This document shows positions 1-9,257 of a stretch of DNA of 64,000 bases, piece after piece. Source of the stretch: JANWXD01 sp035575135 (GTDB lineage Bacteria; Acidobacteriota; Terriglobia; Bryobacterales; Bryobacteraceae); the NCBI GenBank assembly GCA_035575135.1, contig DATLYE010000053.1, positions 46,262 through 110,261 on the forward strand, written 5' to 3'. Below the pieces are notes generated by a model that saw only the letters and a program-made list of their open reading frames with translations, ran no database searches and was not told the DNA's origin. The number at the start of each line of letters is the position of its first letter. Position 1 is the first letter of the stretch. Position numbers and translations under genes: made by a program.

Positions 1-572
1 GTGCGGTAGTTCGAATAACCCTCAAGCGCCGTCGTCACGATCGTGATCAGGCCGTTATTGATGGTGGCGTAAATGACGTCCTGGGCGTCCACGATAAAAT
101 TCCGGCTTCCGCTCTTGACCAGAAGCTTGGTGCGATGCGGGCGGACGGGTTGGGGCGGAACGACGGGCGCCGCCCGGTGGCGGTCCTGAAAGGCTCGCCG
201 CACCCGCTCCATGGTTTCGGCGAGACGCTCTTTGTTGACGGGCTTGAGCAGGTAGTCGGTGGCCTCCAGGCGAAACGCCTCCACGGCGTACTGATCGTAC
301 GCGGTGGCAAGCACAAAATGCGGCAGCGGGAGCTTCTTCTCGCGCACCTGGCGGATCACCCCCATGCCGTCCAGACCGGGCATCTGCACGTCCAAAAAGA
401 CGAGGTCCGGCTCGTGTTCTTCGATGAGTTTCAACGCCTCCAGGCCGTTGGTGCCCGTGGCCACGACTTCGACCTCGGGGAACTCGCGGAGCAGGTAAGC
501 GAGCTCCTCGCAGGCCAGTTGCTCGTCGTCTACGACCAGAGCCCGAATAGTCATCGTCGCCGTGTCGCTCAT
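1..572 (-). CDS. LytTR-family response regulator (3' end outside window)
   Basis: The protein is a two-component response regulator that binds DNA through a LytTR domain. The N-terminal receiver domain shows the acidic pocket VVDDEQLA and the phospho-acceptor Asp in LVFLDVQMPGLDG, followed by the conserved Thr/Ala and Lys region (LATAYDQYAVEAF, DYLLKPVNKE). After a linker rich in Pro and Arg comes the start of a LytTR fold (LLVKSGSRNFIV, then VIYATINNGLITIV). The gene continues beyond the left edge. ATG at 572 (MSDTATMTIRAL) was chosen; ATG at 554 is the alternative. Neither has a clear Shine-Dalgarno sequence, and a TATACT box lies just upstream, so the message may be leaderless. A sensor kinase partner would be expected to the left and is not visible. 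Confidence 0.9.
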   Translation of the reverse strand, partial: MSDTATMTIRALVVDDEQLACEELAYLLREFPEVEVVATGTNGLEALKLIEEHEPDLVFLDVQMPGLDGMGVIRQVREKKLPLPHFVLATAYDQYAVEAFRLEATDYLLKPVNKERLAETMERVRRAFQDRHRAAPVVPPQPVRPHRTKLLVKSGSRNFIVDAQDVIYATINNGLITIVTTALEGYSNYR

Positions 573-581
573 CGAAGTGTT

Positions 582-587
582 AGTATA
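582..587 (-). promoter_or_regulatory. Candidate -10 box of the LytTR regulator gene
   Basis: TATACT on the minus strand ends 9 bases before the ATG at 572. Transcription starting 6-7 bases downstream would leave a leader of about 3 bases, which fits the missing ribosome-binding site. No convincing -35 box was seen. Confidence 0.35.
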
Positions 588-665
588 ACATCGGGCCCGC
601 GCAGGCGTCCGGTGGGGAAGGCCGGGTGCGCGCAAGCCTAGTTTCGTCCGAGGAGAAACCAACGC

Positions 666-1985
666 TTGCCAGGCAAAGACAACGTCCGGATCGCTCCGGC
701 TGAAGGAAAACTTGGGGTGCTGATCCCCGGGATGGGAGCCGTGACTTCGACTTTTATCGCCGGGGTGGAAGCCGTCAAGGCCGGCTGGGCGCTGCCCGTC
801 GGGTCGCTGACGCAGATGGCCACGATCCGATTGGGTAAACGGACCGAAGGACGCAGTCCGCGCATCAAGGACTTCGTGCCTTTGGCCCGGCTCGAGGATC
901 TGGTCATTGGAGGCTGGGACATTTTCGAAGACAGCGTGTATGAGGCGGCCCTGAAGGCGGGGGTGCTCGAACGGGAGCACCTCGAACGTGTCCGGGAACC
1001 GCTTCAGGCCATCAAGCCGATGAAGGCGGTGTTCGACCCGAACTACGTGCGGCGCCTCAACGGCCCTCACGTCAAGCAGGGGCGCAACAAGATGGAGCTG
1101 GCCGAGATGCTCATGGACGATATCGAACAGTTCCGGTCCTCGAGCGGCGCGGCGCGACTGGTGATGATCTGGTGCGGTTCGACCGAGGTTTACCACAAGC
1201 CCACGGCAGTCCACCAGACGCTCAAAGATTTCGAATGCGGGCTCCAGAAAAACGATCCCGATATTGCACCGAGTCAGATTTACGCCTATGCGGCGCTGAA
1301 ACTGGGAGTCCCGTTTGCCAACGGGGCGCCGAACCTGACCGTGGACATCCCCGCGCTTCTCGAACTGGCGCGGGAACGCAACGTACCGGTATGCGGCAAG
1401 GATTTCAAGACCGGCCAGACCTTCATGAAGACGGTGATCGCCCCGGCGCTGAAGGCGCGGATGCTCGGTCTGACGGGCTGGTTCTCCACGAACATTCTGG
1501 GAAACCGCGACGGTGAAGTGCTCGACGACCCCGGTTCGTTTCGCACGAAGGAGGAAACCAAACTATCGGCGCTTGAGTACATTCTCCAGCCGGAGCTATA
1601 TCCAGAGCTATACAAGAGCTTCCATCATGTGGTGCGGATTAACTACTACCCGCCCCGCGGCGATTCCAAAGAAGGCTGGGACAACATTGACATCTTCGGG
1701 TGGATGGGCTACCCGATGCAGATCAAGATTGACTTCCTGTGCCGGGACTCGATTCTGGCTGCCCCGCTGGTTCTGGACCTGGTGCTGTTCCTGGACCTGG
1801 CCCAACGCGCGGGCATGCGGGGCATTCAGGAATGGCTTTCCTTCTACTTCAAGGCGCCCATGACCGCCCCGGGCCTCTATCCGGAACACGATCTGTTCAT
1901 CCAGCTGATGAAACTGAAGAACACGCTGCGGTGGATGAGGGGAGAGGATCTGATCACCCACCTCGGTCTGGAGTATTACGACTGA
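666..1985 (+). CDS. ino1: Inositol-3-phosphate synthase
   Basis: This enzyme converts glucose 6-phosphate to 1L-myo-inositol 1-phosphate using NAD, the first step of inositol synthesis. At 439 residues it has the length of the prokaryotic family. The N-terminal nucleotide-binding stretch reads GVLIPGMGAVTSTFIAGV, and family blocks are visible further on: LVMIWCGSTE, PFANGAPNLTVDIPALLELA, CGKDFKTGQTFMKT, LGLTGWFSTNILGNRDG and INYYPPRGDSKEGWDNID. The start is TTG at 666, with AGGAG at 651-655 as ribosome-binding site. The SDR gene follows after 10 bases and is probably co-transcribed. In bacteria the product feeds inositol phospholipids or inositol-derived solutes; which applies here cannot be told. 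Confidence 0.93.
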   Translation: MPGKDNVRIAPAEGKLGVLIPGMGAVTSTFIAGVEAVKAGWALPVGSLTQMATIRLGKRTEGRSPRIKDFVPLARLEDLVIGGWDIFEDSVYEAALKAGVLEREHLERVREPLQAIKPMKAVFDPNYVRRLNGPHVKQGRNKMELAEMLMDDIEQFRSSSGAARLVMIWCGSTEVYHKPTAVHQTLKDFECGLQKNDPDIAPSQIYAYAALKLGVPFANGAPNLTVDIPALLELARERNVPVCGKDFKTGQTFMKTVIAPALKARMLGLTGWFSTNILGNRDGEVLDDPGSFRTKEETKLSALEYILQPELYPELYKSFHHVVRINYYPPRGDSKEGWDNIDIFGWMGYPMQIKIDFLCRDSILAAPLVLDLVLFLDLAQRAGMRGIQEWLSFYFKAPMTAPGLYPEHDLFIQLMKLKNTLRWMRGEDLITHLGLEYYD

Positions 1986-1995
1986 GGAAAAGCCG

Positions 1996-2970
1996 GTGAA
2001 CGTTCTGGTCATTGGGGGCACCCTGTTCATCGGCAGGCGGCTGGTGGCCCGGCTGCTGGAACAAGGGCACGATGTCACGGTCTTACACCGGAAGGCCTCT
2101 CACGATCTGGGTTCGAAAGTGCGCAATCTGGTGGCGGACCGTAACGATCCGGCGGCCATGCGCGCCGTGCTTCGGAACCGGAGCTTCGACGTTGTCTTTG
2201 ACAATGTCTACGACTGGCAGCGTGGGACAACGGCGGCGCACGTGGAAGCCACAGTCCGTGCCTGCGGCCCGGGCCTTCAGCGTTACGTCTTCATGTCCAG
2301 CGTGGCCGCATACGGCGAAGGGTTGGATCACCGCGAGGAAGACGACCTGGCGCCGGAAGACCATCCCGAGCCCTATGTGCGCAATAAGGCCTCGAGTGAG
2401 CGCATGCTGTTCCGCCTGCACCGGGAGGAAGGGGTCCCGGCGGTCACCTTGCGCCCGCCTTTCGTGTATGGGCCGGACAATCCCTTCTACCGCGAAGCCT
2501 TCTTTTGGGACCGGATGCGGGACGGCCGGCCGATCATCGTGCCGGAGCGTGGCGAGCGTTGGATGCAGTTTGTCTACGTGGACGATTTGATTTCGGTATG
2601 CCTGAAGGTGCTCGAGGATTCCGGCTCCGCCGGGCATGCCTTCAACGTGGCCAATCCTCGGCCGGTGACACAGCTGGAGGCGGTATCGGCGATGGCACGT
2701 GCGGCCGGCGCGGAGCCTGAACTGGTTTTTGCGCCCCGACGCAAGATCCTGGAAGCCGGAGGCCGGATTCTCGGTACAAACCTCTACTTTGGCGAATACT
2801 TCGATCTACCCCCGATCACAATGCGCACAGAGAAGGCGGAGCGCATGCTCGGCTTCCGCGCAACTGCCTTCGAGGAAGGGTTGCGCCGGACCTACGAATG
2901 GTATAAAAGTCAGCCTCCTCGGCAGCCGGATTACACGTTCGAGGACCGGCTTCTTGCGCTGCTTCGCTGA
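1996..2970 (+). CDS. NAD-dependent epimerase/dehydratase (extended SDR)
   Basis: This is an extended short-chain dehydrogenase/reductase of 324 residues. The N-terminal Rossmann motif is GGTLFIG (residues 7-13); the usual catalytic set appears as SSVAAYG for the Ser/Thr strand and YVRNK for YxxxK. A substrate-side block, PFVYGPDNPFYREAFFWDR, is typical of nucleotide-sugar epimerases. The start is GTG at 1996, 10 bases after ino1, so the two genes form a pair. The substrate is unknown; linkage to inositol synthase suggests a sugar- or inositol-modifying step, which is inference. Confidence 0.85.
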   Translation: MNVLVIGGTLFIGRRLVARLLEQGHDVTVLHRKASHDLGSKVRNLVADRNDPAAMRAVLRNRSFDVVFDNVYDWQRGTTAAHVEATVRACGPGLQRYVFMSSVAAYGEGLDHREEDDLAPEDHPEPYVRNKASSERMLFRLHREEGVPAVTLRPPFVYGPDNPFYREAFFWDRMRDGRPIIVPERGERWMQFVYVDDLISVCLKVLEDSGSAGHAFNVANPRPVTQLEAVSAMARAAGAEPELVFAPRRKILEAGGRILGTNLYFGEYFDLPPITMRTEKAERMLGFRATAFEEGLRRTYEWYKSQPPRQPDYTFEDRLLALLR

Positions 2971-3024
2971 GTTGCGAATCGGGCGCGTGGCCGTCCCGTG
3001 AAACCACCTGCGACGCGCCGGCGG

Positions 3025-6000
3025 TCAGAAGTAATACTTCATGCCAAGCTGGACGTTACGCGGGCCTACTTTCGTCCCCGTGATCTGGCCGAAGGCCGTG
3101 GAACCGAAGCTGGTGTTCGGATCGCTGAACACCGGCGTATTCGTGGCGTTCTGGGCTTCGATCCGGAACTCGAAGCGCTGGCCTTCGCGCACCCGGAAGC
3201 TCTTGTTCAGGGCGGCGTCCAACGTCTTGATGGCCGGTCCGCGGTAGTTGAGGGTGCGCGGGGCCGTGCCCGGGACGTCGATCGGGGGCTGGGAAAACGC
3301 CTTCTCGTTGAACCACCGGTTCAGACGGCTCACCACGGAACCCGAAGTACTCGGATCGCCAATCAGGTTCGGCCGCTGCGTCCCGTTCCAGATGTTTCCG
3401 CCGCTTTGTGTGACCTGAAGGGGCATGCCGCTCTGAAGCAGGGCCATGCCGCTGAGCTGCCAGCCGCCAAACAAGGCATCCAGCCAGCGACTCCAGCCGG
3501 CGCCAAGCTTACGCCCCGTCCCAATGGGCAGTTCCCACGCGGCGGTGATCACGGCGCGATGGGCCACATCGTGGGCTGAAAGCGAGCGCTCCAGGCGGAG
3601 GTTCAGCGGGTATTGCAAGCTCGTCCCGCCGCCCAGCCAGTTCAGGTTTCCGGAGCCATGGGAGGCGTTGTCGATCATTTTCGACCAGGTGTAGTGGGCC
3701 AGCATAGTGAGCCCGTGGGAATACCGCTTCTCCCACTTGATCTGGAGGCCGTGGTAGTAAGAGTCGGCGGCCGGGGGCTCTGAGGTACCGACGCTGGCAC
3801 CATCGAAATGCGGCATGGGCCGCAGCAGCCGGAACAATTGGACAGTGGGGCGACTTAGCTGCGATCTGGGATCGGTTATCTGCCCGTAGAAGGGGTTCGG
3901 CACAGAACTGCTCAGAACGGTACGACCCCAGGACCAGTATCGCGGGTCCAGCGGCGTCAGCGATGTATAGGGGAGGAACAGGTGCGTGCCGCGGCTGCCG
4001 GTGTAGTTGATCTCGAGCACGGACTGGAAGCCGACATCGCGCTGAATCGAAAGGTTCCAGGAATGATACTCAGGGTTGCGGTTGTTGCTGGGCAGAATCG
4101 TTCCTGCGCCCAGACCAATGAAGGTCCACTCGCCCTGCGAGCGGCCGGGAGGCAGGAGCATGCCATCCGGGTACGGATTGTTCAGGCGAGCGTAGAGGGT
4201 GGCGTTCGAGTCGCGTGTAAACACCGGCGTGGAGTTTACGTTGAATCCCGCGCCGGTGTGACCGTAGACCGTCGCCCGGCTTAACTGGTAAAACAGTCCG
4301 TAACCTCCACGGATGGCGAGCTTGGGCGTAGCCGCATAGGCAAAGCCAATCCGGGGCGACCAGTTGTTGTAGTCACCATCGAAGGGGGAACGGCGGTTCT
4401 TGTCCACGAAGCGGAAGATCCCCTTGGTGACATAGCCCGGAGCCTGCACGGGAGCCTGCGCATCCAGATCCCAGTAACTCTGCCGGTCAAACTTCTCCCA
4501 GCGCGGCACATCGAACTCGTAGCGTACTCCCAGATTCAGGGTGAGTTTCGGTGTGATCTTCCAGTCATCCTGAACATAAAAGCCCCAATACGCCGAACGC
4601 GTGAAGACTTTAGGATCGATGTGGAACTGTCCGCCGGTCGCCCATCCGATGAGCATGGCGGCCAGGCCGTTGCCTTCATTGCCGGGGCAGGAGAACCGAT
4701 CTCTGCACGTCACGCCGCGTCCAAAACTGAACTGCCCCGAGGGATATCCCGGCTGAGCGTAATCCAACCAGTTGCGGCGCGTTTCCGCGCCGAACTTCAG
4801 GCTGTGGCCGCGGGCGATCTTGCTGTAGGAACCCGAGAAGTGATGGACGCCCTCCTGGCGATCCATGATCAGCCAGCCCTCGGTGCCGATATCGGTATAG
4901 CCTTCCGGGGCGATGGTGGGAAACACCAGGAAGTCGGCGTTGTCCTTCATGTACTGGGGCAGGCCGAGCTGTGTAAGGTCAAACGGCTCCATCGGCTTGC
5001 GCCAATAGGTCGAGTAGGTGAGGCCGTAGCGGATGCTCCACAGGTCGGTGGCACTGCGGACCCTGGTGAATTCGGTCACTACGGAAGTGGCGGTGCTCAG
5101 GCTCGGCCCGTCGTTGAATGTGTAGGCCGGAGCCAGCTCTTTGAAAAGGTTCGGCGGATTGCCGCGACCACGCGTGTAGCTGTAGCGGCCGGTTATGCGG
5201 TTGTTCGCACTGAAATTGTGGTCACCTTTGAGGTTGGTCTGATGGCTGGCACCCTGATTGATTCCCTGCTCAAACCAGTTGTTGGTCTCCGTGAACGGGG
5301 CTCCGGGCTGGTTCGGCTTGGGGAAATATGCCAGCGCCTTGAGGGCCACCGGGTCCATGATGGACCTGGGAATCACGTTACCCGGAAAGGGACGGCGTTC
5401 GATGTTGCCCGCGGCGTTGACGAAAGTGTCGAACGGATTATAGATCGTCATTAGCTGTCCCGAAGTGTTGCGGGTCTGGGAAAAATCTCCTTCGCGCTGG
5501 AGCAACGTCGGAAAGGTTGCGGTATAGCTGAGCGGGCTCTTGGACTTCGTGTATTCGTAAGTGCCGAAGAAGAAGGTCCGGTTCTTTACCACCGGTCCTC
5601 CGATCACGCCGCCCAACTGGTCGCGCCGGTAATAAGGCCGGGCCCGGCCAGCGCGGTTGGAAAACCAGTTGTTGGCGTTAAGATCCGAGTGGCGCAGGAA
5701 GTAGTAGCCGGTGCCGTGGAACTCGTTGGTTCCCGATTTGGTCACCATGTTGACGACAGCGCCGCCGGTTTGCCCGTATTCCGCCGAAAAGAAGTTCGTC
5801 TGGATCTTGAACTCCTGCACGGCATCCACAGAAGGGGCGTACTTCAAGTCCGTGATGCCCGAATTCTGTTCCACCGTGACCACAGTCACGCCGTCCAGCA
5901 ACACATCCGCCGTCGAGTTTCGGGCACCGTTGGCAACGAAATTGGTGTTGTTGTCGCCGCGGCGGCCGCCGGATCCGACCACGCCGGGCGTCAGGTACGT

Positions 6001-6465
6001 GAGCGCCATTGGCGTGCGGCCGATGTTGGGCAGCGAGATGATATACGTGTTCTCGATCACCTGGCCCAGGTTGGCAATGGTTGTGTTCAGCAGGGGAGCC
6101 TGGGCGGCGACCTCCACTGTAGCGGTCACCTCGCCGACCTCCAGCTGCACGTCCAGCGTGGCCTGTTGCTGCACTGCCAGGGGAAAGGCGCCACGCACGT
6201 ATTTCTTGAAACCCGGAGCTTCCACCGTGAGGCTGTAGTTACCTGGAGGAAGGGCGGGGACGACATACCGGCCTGCCTCGTCCGTCACCGTGCGGTGTTG
6301 CACGTTGCGGTCCACATCCGTCACCACCACTCTGGCGCGGGGCACACTTGCCCCTGTCGGGTCTGTGACTACGCCGCGCACGGCGGCAGTATAGGACTGC
6401 CCCCACACCAGCGGCAGTACGCAGAGGATCATAAGACCACTTCGGAGCAAACTAGCTGTTGACAT
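3025..6465 (-). CDS. TonB-dependent receptor, Oar-like, with carboxypeptidase-regulatory-like domain
   Basis: This 1146-residue outer-membrane protein belongs to the large Oar-like receptors common in Acidobacteriota. A signal peptide (MSTASLLRSGLMILCVLPLVWG) is followed by a carboxypeptidase-regulatory-like beta-sandwich (AAVRGVVTDPTGASVPRARV, then PPGNYSLTVEAPGFKK), a plug domain (DVLLDGVTVV, SAEYGQTGGAVVNMVTKSG) and a long beta-barrel. The last residues, QLGMKYYF, end in Phe as outer-membrane proteins do. The start at 6465 was preferred to the longer frame to 6540 because AAGGAGG lies 8 bases upstream and the signal peptide then begins correctly. The ligand is unknown; such receptors often take up glycans or peptides. 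Confidence 0.92.
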   Translation of the reverse strand: MSTASLLRSGLMILCVLPLVWGQSYTAAVRGVVTDPTGASVPRARVVVTDVDRNVQHRTVTDEAGRYVVPALPPGNYSLTVEAPGFKKYVRGAFPLAVQQQATLDVQLEVGEVTATVEVAAQAPLLNTTIANLGQVIENTYIISLPNIGRTPMALTYLTPGVVGSGGRRGDNNTNFVANGARNSTADVLLDGVTVVTVEQNSGITDLKYAPSVDAVQEFKIQTNFFSAEYGQTGGAVVNMVTKSGTNEFHGTGYYFLRHSDLNANNWFSNRAGRARPYYRRDQLGGVIGGPVVKNRTFFFGTYEYTKSKSPLSYTATFPTLLQREGDFSQTRNTSGQLMTIYNPFDTFVNAAGNIERRPFPGNVIPRSIMDPVALKALAYFPKPNQPGAPFTETNNWFEQGINQGASHQTNLKGDHNFSANNRITGRYSYTRGRGNPPNLFKELAPAYTFNDGPSLSTATSVVTEFTRVRSATDLWSIRYGLTYSTYWRKPMEPFDLTQLGLPQYMKDNADFLVFPTIAPEGYTDIGTEGWLIMDRQEGVHHFSGSYSKIARGHSLKFGAETRRNWLDYAQPGYPSGQFSFGRGVTCRDRFSCPGNEGNGLAAMLIGWATGGQFHIDPKVFTRSAYWGFYVQDDWKITPKLTLNLGVRYEFDVPRWEKFDRQSYWDLDAQAPVQAPGYVTKGIFRFVDKNRRSPFDGDYNNWSPRIGFAYAATPKLAIRGGYGLFYQLSRATVYGHTGAGFNVNSTPVFTRDSNATLYARLNNPYPDGMLLPPGRSQGEWTFIGLGAGTILPSNNRNPEYHSWNLSIQRDVGFQSVLEINYTGSRGTHLFLPYTSLTPLDPRYWSWGRTVLSSSVPNPFYGQITDPRSQLSRPTVQLFRLLRPMPHFDGASVGTSEPPAADSYYHGLQIKWEKRYSHGLTMLAHYTWSKMIDNASHGSGNLNWLGGGTSLQYPLNLRLERSLSAHDVAHRAVITAAWELPIGTGRKLGAGWSRWLDALFGGWQLSGMALLQSGMPLQVTQSGGNIWNGTQRPNLIGDPSTSGSVVSRLNRWFNEKAFSQPPIDVPGTAPRTLNYRGPAIKTLDAALNKSFRVREGQRFEFRIEAQNATNTPVFSDPNTSFGSTAFGQITGTKVGPRNVQLGMKYYF

Positions 6466-6606
6466 GGGCAAGACCTCCTTGCGGGCGGCCACAAGGCGAC
6501 CTCTCGCCATAGATGTAAACCAGATCGGGGTGCGTGTCAAGACTGAAACTTCTCAAGTACCGCGCGAAATTAGAGGAGTTGCGGCGGGACAGGAATCGTT
6601 CCGGGA

Positions 6607-7560
6607 CTAAGCCACCTCGAGCCGGACGCTCACCGGACAATGGTCGCTAGCCTCGGTATGAGACGGTCCCACAGTAGGGTATCGTTCCCCCTGGTACTGC
6701 TTGCATTTGGTGGTCAAGCCTTTGCGCACGATGTGGATATCTTCGACTTCCAGTGCCTTATGGGGAAGAATGTAATCCAGGCGGCTGATCCGCTTGGCCG
6801 GCACGTAGTAGTGGGTCCAGGTATCGGCGGGAAACGGATCCTGCAATACGGGTGAGTTGAGCAATGGTTCCAGCGACCCGTCAGCATCCGGGGGCGCGTT
6901 CAGATCGCCCAGCACCACGGGCAATGTTCCGTGCTGGACTGCCTGAGCGGCCAGCTCGGCAACGCGCTGCGCCTGCCGCTTGCGGCGCCGGGTCGAATCT
7001 TGCGTGCCGTCCTGGGCTTTGAAGTGGTTCACCAGGAATGTCACCGTTTTGTTTCCGATTTCGAGATCCACTTCGAGGCAGTCGCGTGAGAACAGCGCCC
7101 CACGGACGAGGTAGCCGAAATTGCGCACGGAACTCCGGGCTACGGCCGCACCGGGGACGGCCTCGTCCACATGCGTTCGCAGGTTGCGGATCGCAGCCGA
7201 AAAGCCTTTGCGCACGAGAAAACCTACGTCAATACCGCGCGGGTCGTTGCCATCGATCAGCAGCATGCGATCGAAATAGTTGTCCAGATATTCCTCGTTG
7301 AACAGGCGCAGGGTGTACAGATTCTCCACTTCCTGGACGGCGAGCACGTCCGGTTCAGAATCGAGAATCGCCTGGGCGGTATTGTTGCGCTGGATCTCGG
7401 TCGTTTCGTAGCTCACCAGATCGCCCGCGCGGCTTGCCACGGAAGCGAGCCCTACGGCCTGCACGATCTTTTCGTAGTTGCGCTCTTCCCACGGCATGTC
7501 GAGAAACGCATACCGGTTGAACAGATTTTCGAGGTTGAACGTCGTTACGGTCAGTGTCAT
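6607..7560 (-). CDS. Endonuclease/exonuclease/phosphatase (EEP) family protein
   Basis: This 317-residue protein has the EEP (DNase I-like) fold, which cleaves phosphodiester or phosphate bonds using a divalent metal. Visible blocks in order are TFNLENLFNRY with the first metal-binding Asn, DVLAVQEVENL with the catalytic Glu, FLVNHFKAQDG, VVLGDLNAPPDADG (Asp and Asn) and the terminal SDHCPVSVRLE with the Asp-His pair. No signal peptide is evident, so it is probably cytoplasmic. GTTAGGAGGGGAGAA directly before the ATG supplies a strong ribosome-binding site. It stands alone between receptor and ferritin genes. The substrate cannot be deduced. Confidence 0.88.
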   Translation of the reverse strand: MTLTVTTFNLENLFNRYAFLDMPWEERNYEKIVQAVGLASVASRAGDLVSYETTEIQRNNTAQAILDSEPDVLAVQEVENLYTLRLFNEEYLDNYFDRMLLIDGNDPRGIDVGFLVRKGFSAAIRNLRTHVDEAVPGAAVARSSVRNFGYLVRGALFSRDCLEVDLEIGNKTVTFLVNHFKAQDGTQDSTRRRKRQAQRVAELAAQAVQHGTLPVVLGDLNAPPDADGSLEPLLNSPVLQDPFPADTWTHYYVPAKRISRLDYILPHKALEVEDIHIVRKGLTTKCKQYQGERYPTVGPSHTEASDHCPVSVRLEVA

Positions 7561-7738
7561 TTCTCCCCTCCTAACAAAGCTGCAGGCGCCAGCTCACCTG
7601 CCGCCGGCCCTACCCTATCGTGACACACCAGCGGCACAGCTCCCAGCCTCGGCCGGCAGCCTTGGTAGAATCGAGTCTTGGACGACTGTAGAGGTACCGA
7701 TTCGCAAGCCAAGCAGGTGATGCACAAGAGGGAGGACT

Positions 7739-8215
7739 ATGCGAGGAAACAAGGAAGTCATCGCAATTCTGAATGAAGCACTGAAAGAAGAGCTGACCGC
7801 CGTCAATCAGTACATCTTGCACGCGGAGATGTGCGAGAACTGGGGCTATGAGCGGCTCAGCGAGTACATCAAGAAGAACGCGATCGGTGAGATGAAGCAC
7901 GCCGAGATGCTCATCGAGCGGATCCTGTTTCTCGATGCGATGCCGAAGATGGCGGAAACGCTGCCGCTCAACATCGGCGACAACGTCAAGGCCCAGCTGG
8001 AAAACGACCTCAAGCTGGAGCTTTCGGCCGTGACGATGTACAACAACGGGATCAAGAAATCGCGCGAACTGGGCGACAACGCCTCAGCCGATTTGCTCGA
8101 AAAGCTCCTCAAAGACGAAGAGGGGCACGTGGACTGGCTGGAATCCCAGCTCCATATGATCAAGGAGCTCGGCTACGAGAACTACCTCGCCCAGCAGATG
8201 GAAGAAGAAGAGTAA
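7739..8215 (+). CDS. bfr: Bacterioferritin
   Basis: This is a cytoplasmic iron-storage 24-mer subunit that oxidises Fe(II) and holds a ferric core. The 158-residue length is standard. All ferroxidase ligands are present at the same numbers as in E. coli Bfr: Glu18, Glu51, His54, Glu94, Glu127 and His130. Met52, the axial haem ligand, is also conserved (EMKHAE). The C-terminus is very acidic (MEEEE). GGAGG at about 7731-7735 precedes the ATG. The convergent patatin gene ends only 4 bases beyond the stop, so there is no room for a separate terminator between them. Confidence 0.95.
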   Translation: MRGNKEVIAILNEALKEELTAVNQYILHAEMCENWGYERLSEYIKKNAIGEMKHAEMLIERILFLDAMPKMAETLPLNIGDNVKAQLENDLKLELSAVTMYNNGIKKSRELGDNASADLLEKLLKDEEGHVDWLESQLHMIKELGYENYLAQQMEEEE

Positions 8216-8219
8216 CCGG

Positions 8220-9092
8220 CTAGGAGCGGGTCGCCGCGGGCCGGGAGTACGCCGGCGCGGCCCTGGGGCGGGCGAGCCAGGAAAGGATGGTGGGCAGCGC
8301 GGCCCGGGCGGCCCGCTCGCCGGCTTCGATCAGCTTTTCGCTGTCCTGGAACGAGTCCCAGCCCGCGGCGCCCACCTCCGGGACGATGACCACATCGGAG
8401 TGCCTGCGCCATTCCCACTCGGTGCGGGCCTGGAGGATCTGGAAACACTGATTGACGACGCGGAACAGGTTCTGCGGGTCAACCAACGGCGTCTGCATGG
8501 GCAGTACGACCGCGACCACATGCGTGGCGCCCATCTCGCGCAGCGGTAGCGACGGGATTTCCATCGTGATGGCTCCGTCCACGAGATAGCGGCCCTCGTA
8601 ACGGATGGGCCGGAACAGGCCGGGGTAGGCGCAACTGGCGCGGATGGGCAAAAACACCTCCCCCCGATCGCGGAAGACGACGGGTTTTGCTGCGGTCAGG
8701 TCCGTGGCAACCACCGCCAGCGGGATGCGCATCTGCTCGAACGTGTACACGTTCAACAACTTCTTCAGGAATGCTTCCATCCGGTCGCTGTCCATGAGTC
8801 CCATACGGCTCAGCGTCCAGCGGGCCACATCACGGAAACGCATGTGCCCGGCGAAACCCGCAATCTCGTCGGCGGATCGCCCGCTTGCAAACGCGGCAGC
8901 CACGATGGAGCCCGCACTCACTCCGGCGACGTACTTCAGAGGAATCCGGTTTTGTTCGAAGACGCGGAGTACGCCGATATGAGCGATTCCGCGCGCGAAG
9001 CCGCCACCGAGAGCCAGACCGATCGCCGGCTCGCGGGGCTCCGGCCGGTGCAAACGGCGGCGCGCCCAACTCCACCAACCACTCAGCTTCAT
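8220..9092 (-). CDS. Patatin-like phospholipase (RssA type)
   Basis: This 290-residue serine hydrolase acts on acyl esters, probably of phospholipids. It carries the complete patatin dyad: an oxyanion loop GGGFARG, the nucleophile elbow GVSAG with Ser59, and Asp172 in YLVDGA. The order and spacing match the RssA/NTE-like bacterial patatins. The N-terminal 20 residues are basic and amphipathic (WWSWARRRLHRP), which could tether it to a membrane; no cleavable signal is clear. It faces the bacterioferritin gene tail to tail. The substrate is not predictable from sequence. Confidence 0.9.
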   Translation of the reverse strand: MKLSGWWSWARRRLHRPEPREPAIGLALGGGFARGIAHIGVLRVFEQNRIPLKYVAGVSAGSIVAAAFASGRSADEIAGFAGHMRFRDVARWTLSRMGLMDSDRMEAFLKKLLNVYTFEQMRIPLAVVATDLTAAKPVVFRDRGEVFLPIRASCAYPGLFRPIRYEGRYLVDGAITMEIPSLPLREMGATHVVAVVLPMQTPLVDPQNLFRVVNQCFQILQARTEWEWRRHSDVVIVPEVGAAGWDSFQDSEKLIEAGERAARAALPTILSWLARPRAAPAYSRPAATRS

Positions 9093-9257
9093 CTCCGCCC
9101 CCGTTCGATTGGATGTCTGCCCGCGGTTCCGAGTTCCTGCCTATCTTACTCATCGGCGGCTCGACTGCGGTTCGCAGACCACCCATCCGCGGGACTTGCG
9201 GCCCCGAGCCCGGCGTGCTCCCCGTGGGACCGGGCGGGCTGGAGGTTACACTGAAAA

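Noticed and set aside
4621..5454. Long plus-strand frames (also 5689-6462) opposite the first TonB receptor
   Set aside because: Antisense shadows of a clearly coding Oar-like receptor.
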